Assembly: GCA_902493545.1 (NCBI GenBank)
Contig: CABUQI010000032.1
Span: 1 to 11,303 of the forward strand
Direction of reading: 5' to 3'
Length of the DNA stretch: 11,303 nucleotides
Source of the DNA: an uncultured Collinsella sp.
Lineage (GTDB): Bacteria > Actinomycetota > Coriobacteriia > Coriobacteriales > Coriobacteriaceae
The notes under the pieces were generated by a model that did no database searches, was not told the origin of the DNA, and worked only from the letters and a program-made list of their open reading frames with translations. A program made the translations under genes and the position numbers. Shown here in pieces: positions 5,957 through 11,303 of this stretch (position 1 is the stretch's first letter; each line of letters starts with the position of its first letter).

Positions 5957-6895
5957 ATGGCATCTCAAGTTGAGCTCACCCCATGCGGGGCCATGTTTGA
6001 CATCTTTAAGCGCGCGGCGCATCTGAGCCATATCGAGCTGTGCGGCTTGGTGCTTTCGTCCCGTCCGCTCGCCGACGGCCGCAGCCCGCAGAGCCGAGCC
6101 GCCGATCGCTCTTGGGTTTCCCGCTTTATCGTTCGCGCGCCGGTCGGCACGCTTCAGCAGCGCTACTTTGCCGAATACGGTACCTCGGCTGCGCGTATTA
6201 TGTCGCAACTGGCCCTGCGCCAGCGCAATCCCATGGACTCCACGGCTGTGATCAATATGGTGTGCGGTCCTGCAGGTGAACCGATGGTACGCGCGCTCGA
6301 AGAGTGCCACCAGGACACGAATCTCTATCGCAACGCGCTCGAGCGCCTGTCCCAGGCGGCAGAACTCATGCCCGCCGAGCGCGCCGAGGCCGTGCTGGTG
6401 CTGTTTGTCGCCGTCGGTTGTTCGGCGGATGTGCGGTCCTCGGTGAACTATGCCATCGACTACGCGCACGCGACCTGTGGCGGAGGCACATCCACGCCGC
6501 GTTCGCTTGGCATGTCGATGACCGCGGGCGAACGCGAACCCGCCCCGGCGCACCCCTTGGGCTTGCTGCGCGTACAAAACAGTTTTGTCGTGAGCGCCCC
6601 GCGCTGGATTCAGCCGAGTGAGCAGGGTGTTGAGATTGGCGCGCTGGCCACTGGCGAGGGCGATATTACCGACGTCGGCGACGATGTCTCGGCCCGCCAT
6701 GCCCATATCTGGTGCGATGCTCAAAATATCTGGCACGTCGAGGACTTGTCGTCCACCAACGGAACCGTGGTGGTAAACGGGGCCACGCGCGTCTGCATTC
6801 AGGTCGAGCCCGGCCGTTCCGCCCAACTCAATCCCGGCGACGAGCTCAAGCTCGGCGAATCCACCACCTACGCCATCCTCCTCGGCGCCCTCTAG
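5957..6895 (+). CDS. FHA domain protein with an unknown N-terminal domain
   Basis: This is a 312-residue soluble protein without signal or membrane helices. Residues 1 to about 190 form a mainly helical domain that I do not recognise. Residues about 203-312 are a forkhead-associated (phosphothreonine-binding) domain, shown by VSARHAHI (S245, H248), VEDLSSTNGT (D263, N268, G269), VVVNG and a final ELKLGESTTYAILL. The residue after the first conserved glycine, normally a phosphate-contacting arginine (GR), is alanine here (G228-A229), so binding may be altered. AAGGAGG (5942-5948), inside the end of the kinase gene, lies eight bases before the ATG and supports the start. It is the last gene of the operon and is probably the reader of, or substrate for, the preceding kinase. 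No intrinsic terminator with a T-run is seen downstream. Confidence 0.85.
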   Translation: MASQVELTPCGAMFDIFKRAAHLSHIELCGLVLSSRPLADGRSPQSRAADRSWVSRFIVRAPVGTLQQRYFAEYGTSAARIMSQLALRQRNPMDSTAVINMVCGPAGEPMVRALEECHQDTNLYRNALERLSQAAELMPAERAEAVLVLFVAVGCSADVRSSVNYAIDYAHATCGGGTSTPRSLGMSMTAGEREPAPAHPLGLLRVQNSFVVSAPRWIQPSEQGVEIGALATGEGDITDVGDDVSARHAHIWCDAQNIWHVEDLSSTNGTVVVNGATRVCIQVEPGRSAQLNPGDELKLGESTTYAILLGAL

Positions 6896-6913
6896 CTCAT
6901 CCCCCCCCCAATG

Positions 6914-6980
6914 AGTTGCGGTGAAATAGGGACTGATTAAGGCCGTTAACAGCAAAAACACTCCCTATTTCACCGCAACT
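6914..6980. repeat. 19-bp perfect inverted repeat element
   Basis: AGTTGCGGTGAAATAGGGA (6914-6932) returns perfectly inverted at 6962-6980, around a 29-base loop (6933-6961). CCCCA (6906-6910) and TGGGG (6985-6989) extend the symmetry beyond small internal loops, giving a unit of about 84 bases. There is no T-run next to it. The length and perfection suggest an interspersed palindromic (REP- or MITE-like) element rather than a terminator, though it could still stop or stabilise the kinase-operon mRNA. Confidence 0.65.
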
Positions 6981-7000
6981 GCTGTGGGGTTCCAGGGGAC

Positions 7001-7025
7001 TGTGCCCGTCGGTGCCGGGCGCACA
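7001..7025. repeat. small GC-rich stem-loop
   Basis: TGTGCCCG (7001-7008) pairs with CGGGCGCACA (7016-7025) with a two-base bulge around a seven-base loop. No T-run follows. It sits between the 19-bp inverted repeat and the nifJ promoter. Confidence 0.35.
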
Positions 7026-7090
7026 ATAGTCACCCGAGGTAAACCTTTACCGGCCACCTATATTTGCCGAAATATGGCTTGACGGCGGGG

Positions 7091-7096
7091 TACAAT
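7091..7096 (+). promoter_or_regulatory. probable -10 of nifJ
   Basis: The context GGGGTACAATAAA contains TACAAT, close to the consensus. TTGACG at 7079-7084 is only six bases away, so it cannot be its -35, and no good -35 is seen at 16-18 bases. Directly downstream, 7097-7114 is an 18-base near-palindrome (centre CCGCATGCGG) overlapping the expected transcript start, where a repressor could act. Confidence 0.4.
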
Positions 7097-7329
7097 AAAC
7101 CCGCATGCGGATTTCCGTTGCGGGCGCTTCCCATCGCCGGGGCGTGCCCGGGAGCATCCGACATGCGGCCTTTGCGGCGCTCGGTCATGTGCAAGACGGG
7201 TAGCTGGGCCTGTGGAGCGCGTGCAGCCCTCCTTGCCTCGGCATGCCTTCTCTCCACGCCATGTACCTGCTGCTGAGTCCGCCTGCCAGATGATTGGAAG
7301 CAACAACGAAAATCCCATCACGCCAATAT

Positions 7330-7345
7330 CCCGGCGATCGCCGGG
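7330..7345 (+). other. perfect 16-base palindrome in the nifJ leader
   Basis: CCCGGCGATCGCCGGG is perfectly self-complementary and ends 32 bases before the nifJ ATG, just ahead of the purine-rich ribosome site. In RNA it forms a strong GC stem; in DNA it could be an operator. No T-run follows. Confidence 0.45.
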
Positions 7346-7361
7346 GCCTGTATACCTATAT

Positions 7362-7374
7362 GAGAGGAGAGGGG
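7362..7374 (+). promoter_or_regulatory. nifJ ribosome binding site
   Basis: GAGAGGAGAGGGG precedes the ATG at 7378 with AGGAG eight bases away. It decides for 7378 over the in-frame upstream ATG at 7294, which has no ribosome site and would add 28 residues not expected in the family. Confidence 0.75.
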
Positions 7375-7377
7375 TAT

Positions 7378-10917
<3,540 letters not shown>

Positions 10918-10927
10918 GTCTCCCACC

Positions 10928-11052
10928 GCAGGATCTGAGGGCTGACCTTCGCGGACGTCCTCGGACATGAAAGAACCCCCGCTGCGCACTACGTGCGGCG
11001 GGGGTTCTTTCGTCCTGCGGAGTGTCCGCGAAGGTCAGCCCTCAGATCCTGC
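10928..11052. repeat. 29-bp inverted repeats flanking the nifJ terminator
   Basis: The 29 bases at 10928-10956 (beginning GCAGGATCTGAGGGC) return perfectly inverted at 11024-11052. Between the arms, after about 13 unpaired bases on each side, lies the terminator hairpin. An 11-base direct repeat, ACGTCCTCGGA, occurs at 10955-10965 and again at 11060-11070, just outside the right arm. The arrangement may be a non-autonomous mobile element or an inverted duplication around a terminator. Confidence 0.7.
10970..11010. terminator. strong bidirectional intrinsic terminator
   Basis: AAAGAACCCCCGC (10970-10982) pairs perfectly with GCGGGGGTTCTTT (10998-11010). The remaining inner bases can pair partly. 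The right arm ends in TTCTTT and the left arm gives the same on the minus strand, so it can act in both directions. It lies 53 bases after the nifJ stop. Confidence 0.85.
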
Positions 11053-11082
11053 TACGACTACGTCCTCGGATTGTGTGGGCGG

Positions 11083-11303
11083 ATGAAGGACGTGGTTGTG
11101 GGGGCCTTTTGTCCCGGTCGCTGTTTCGCGGCTTTGCCGCGAAACCTCGCGCCACTTTGGGGGTGGATGGGAGCGTGGCCGTTGCTGCCTTCTATCCCCG
11201 TGCTTTGGGGCTGGCTGCCTTTTCGGGGCTCATCTATATTCCTTAAGTTGGATGAAAAACGCCATGTTATTGCAGGGCTGCATACTCGTCCAATAAGTGC
11301 ATA
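11083..11303 (+). other. open reading frame running off the window end, doubtful
   Basis: From ATG 11083 a frame stays open for 73 codons to the window edge (MKDVVVGAFCPGRC ... PLWGWMGAWPLLPSIP ... LKLDEKRHVIAGLHTRPISA). No properly spaced ribosome site precedes it, and it reads through a perfect hairpin (11123-11145). The tail after about 11230 looks more protein-like than the first part. It could be a small gene, the start of a longer one, or chance. Confidence 0.2.
11123..11145. repeat. 10-bp perfect hairpin
   Basis: GTTTCGCGGC and GCCGCGAAAC form a perfect stem with a TTT loop. No T-run follows. It resembles a short interspersed palindromic unit. Confidence 0.5.

Larger units (their letters stand above)
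6896..7377. other. 482-base region between the FHA gene and nifJ
   Basis: No supported gene lies here. It contains a run of nine C (6901-6909), a long inverted-repeat element (6906-6989), a second stem-loop (7001-7025), a probable nifJ -10 (7091-7096) with an 18-base near-palindrome just after it, and a leader of roughly 270 bases ending with a perfect 16-base palindrome and the nifJ ribosome site. A 70-codon open frame at 7064-7276 has no ribosome site and an unconvincing composition. Confidence 0.6.
10918..11303. other. 386-base region downstream of nifJ
   Basis: This region holds a 125-base nested palindrome (10928-11052) with the nifJ terminator at its core, a separate 10-bp hairpin (11123-11145), and an open frame from about 11083 that runs off the window end. 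Composition becomes AT-richer after about 11230. No gene is firmly supported. Confidence 0.55.

Noticed and set aside
6901..6909. A run of nine C as a phase-variable tract
   Set aside because: It lies after the FHA stop codon, outside any supported coding sequence and not between promoter boxes. A length change would have no evident effect.
5564..6961. A 465-codon minus-strand frame opposite the kinase and FHA genes
   Set aside because: It spans two well-supported genes and the inverted repeat, has no ribosome site or recognisable motif, and its composition is that of an antisense shadow.
7079..7096. TTGACG followed by TACAAT as a complete -35/-10 promoter
   Set aside because: The two boxes are only six bases apart, so they cannot act as one sigma-70-type promoter. 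Only the -10 is kept, with low confidence.
7064..7276. A 70-codon frame with several cysteines in the nifJ leader
   Set aside because: No Shine-Dalgarno precedes its ATG or the internal ATGs, and codon use does not match the neighbouring genes. It is more likely untranslated leader.

Overview
The window is GC-rich bacterial DNA that reads best as a member of the Coriobacteriia, probably a Collinsella-like gut anaerobe. That assignment is inference. It rests on the high GC content with GC-ending codons, the dnaX / ybaB / recR neighbourhood, a long single-chain pyruvate:ferredoxin oxidoreductase typical of strict anaerobes, and actinobacterial-style Ser/Thr kinase and FHA genes. No 16S or other marker is present to settle it.

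Layout. (1) 1-1197: 3' part of dnaX (DNA polymerase III gamma/tau), mostly a Pro/Ala-rich tail. (2) 1219-1692, minus strand: an unrecognised single-pass membrane protein convergent with dnaX, with its own promoter and ribosome binding site. (3) 1693-2030: 338 bases without a gene, holding the minus-strand promoter, two interlocked inverted repeats, an operator-like cluster of three TTGCATAAT half-sites and a probable promoter for the next operon. (4) 2031-2961: ybaB and recR, a nucleoid-associated protein and a recombination mediator. (5) 2962-3206: an intergenic region rich in palindromes that ends in an extended -10 promoter and a terminator-like hairpin four bases in front of the next Shine-Dalgarno. 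(6) 3207-6895: a tightly packed three-gene operon of a secreted or membrane-anchored protein, a membrane-bound Ser/Thr protein kinase and an FHA protein. (7) 6896-7377: a 482-base gap with a 19-bp inverted-repeat element, then a promoter and long leader for nifJ. (8) 7378-10917: nifJ, complete, with every iron-sulfur cysteine and the main active-site residues visible. (9) 10918-11303: a 125-base nested palindrome containing a strong bidirectional terminator, then further palindromic sequence and an open frame that leaves the window.

How the parts relate. dnaX, ybaB and recR are a conserved replication/repair group, interrupted here by the small minus-strand membrane gene. The kinase operon looks like a self-contained signalling module: an extracytoplasmic domain on a flexible linker, a cytoplasmic kinase with four C-terminal membrane helices, and a soluble FHA partner. 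It has 4-bp and 3-bp gene junctions and appears to be gated by a terminator hairpin in its leader. nifJ is a separate, monocistronic, probably highly expressed metabolic gene that converts pyruvate to acetyl-CoA and reduced ferredoxin.

The most unusual signals are the terminator-gated start of the kinase operon, the operator-like repeats upstream of ybaB, and the two intergenic inverted-repeat elements at 6914-6980 and 10928-11052. All of these come from direct reading of the sequence. No database search was possible.
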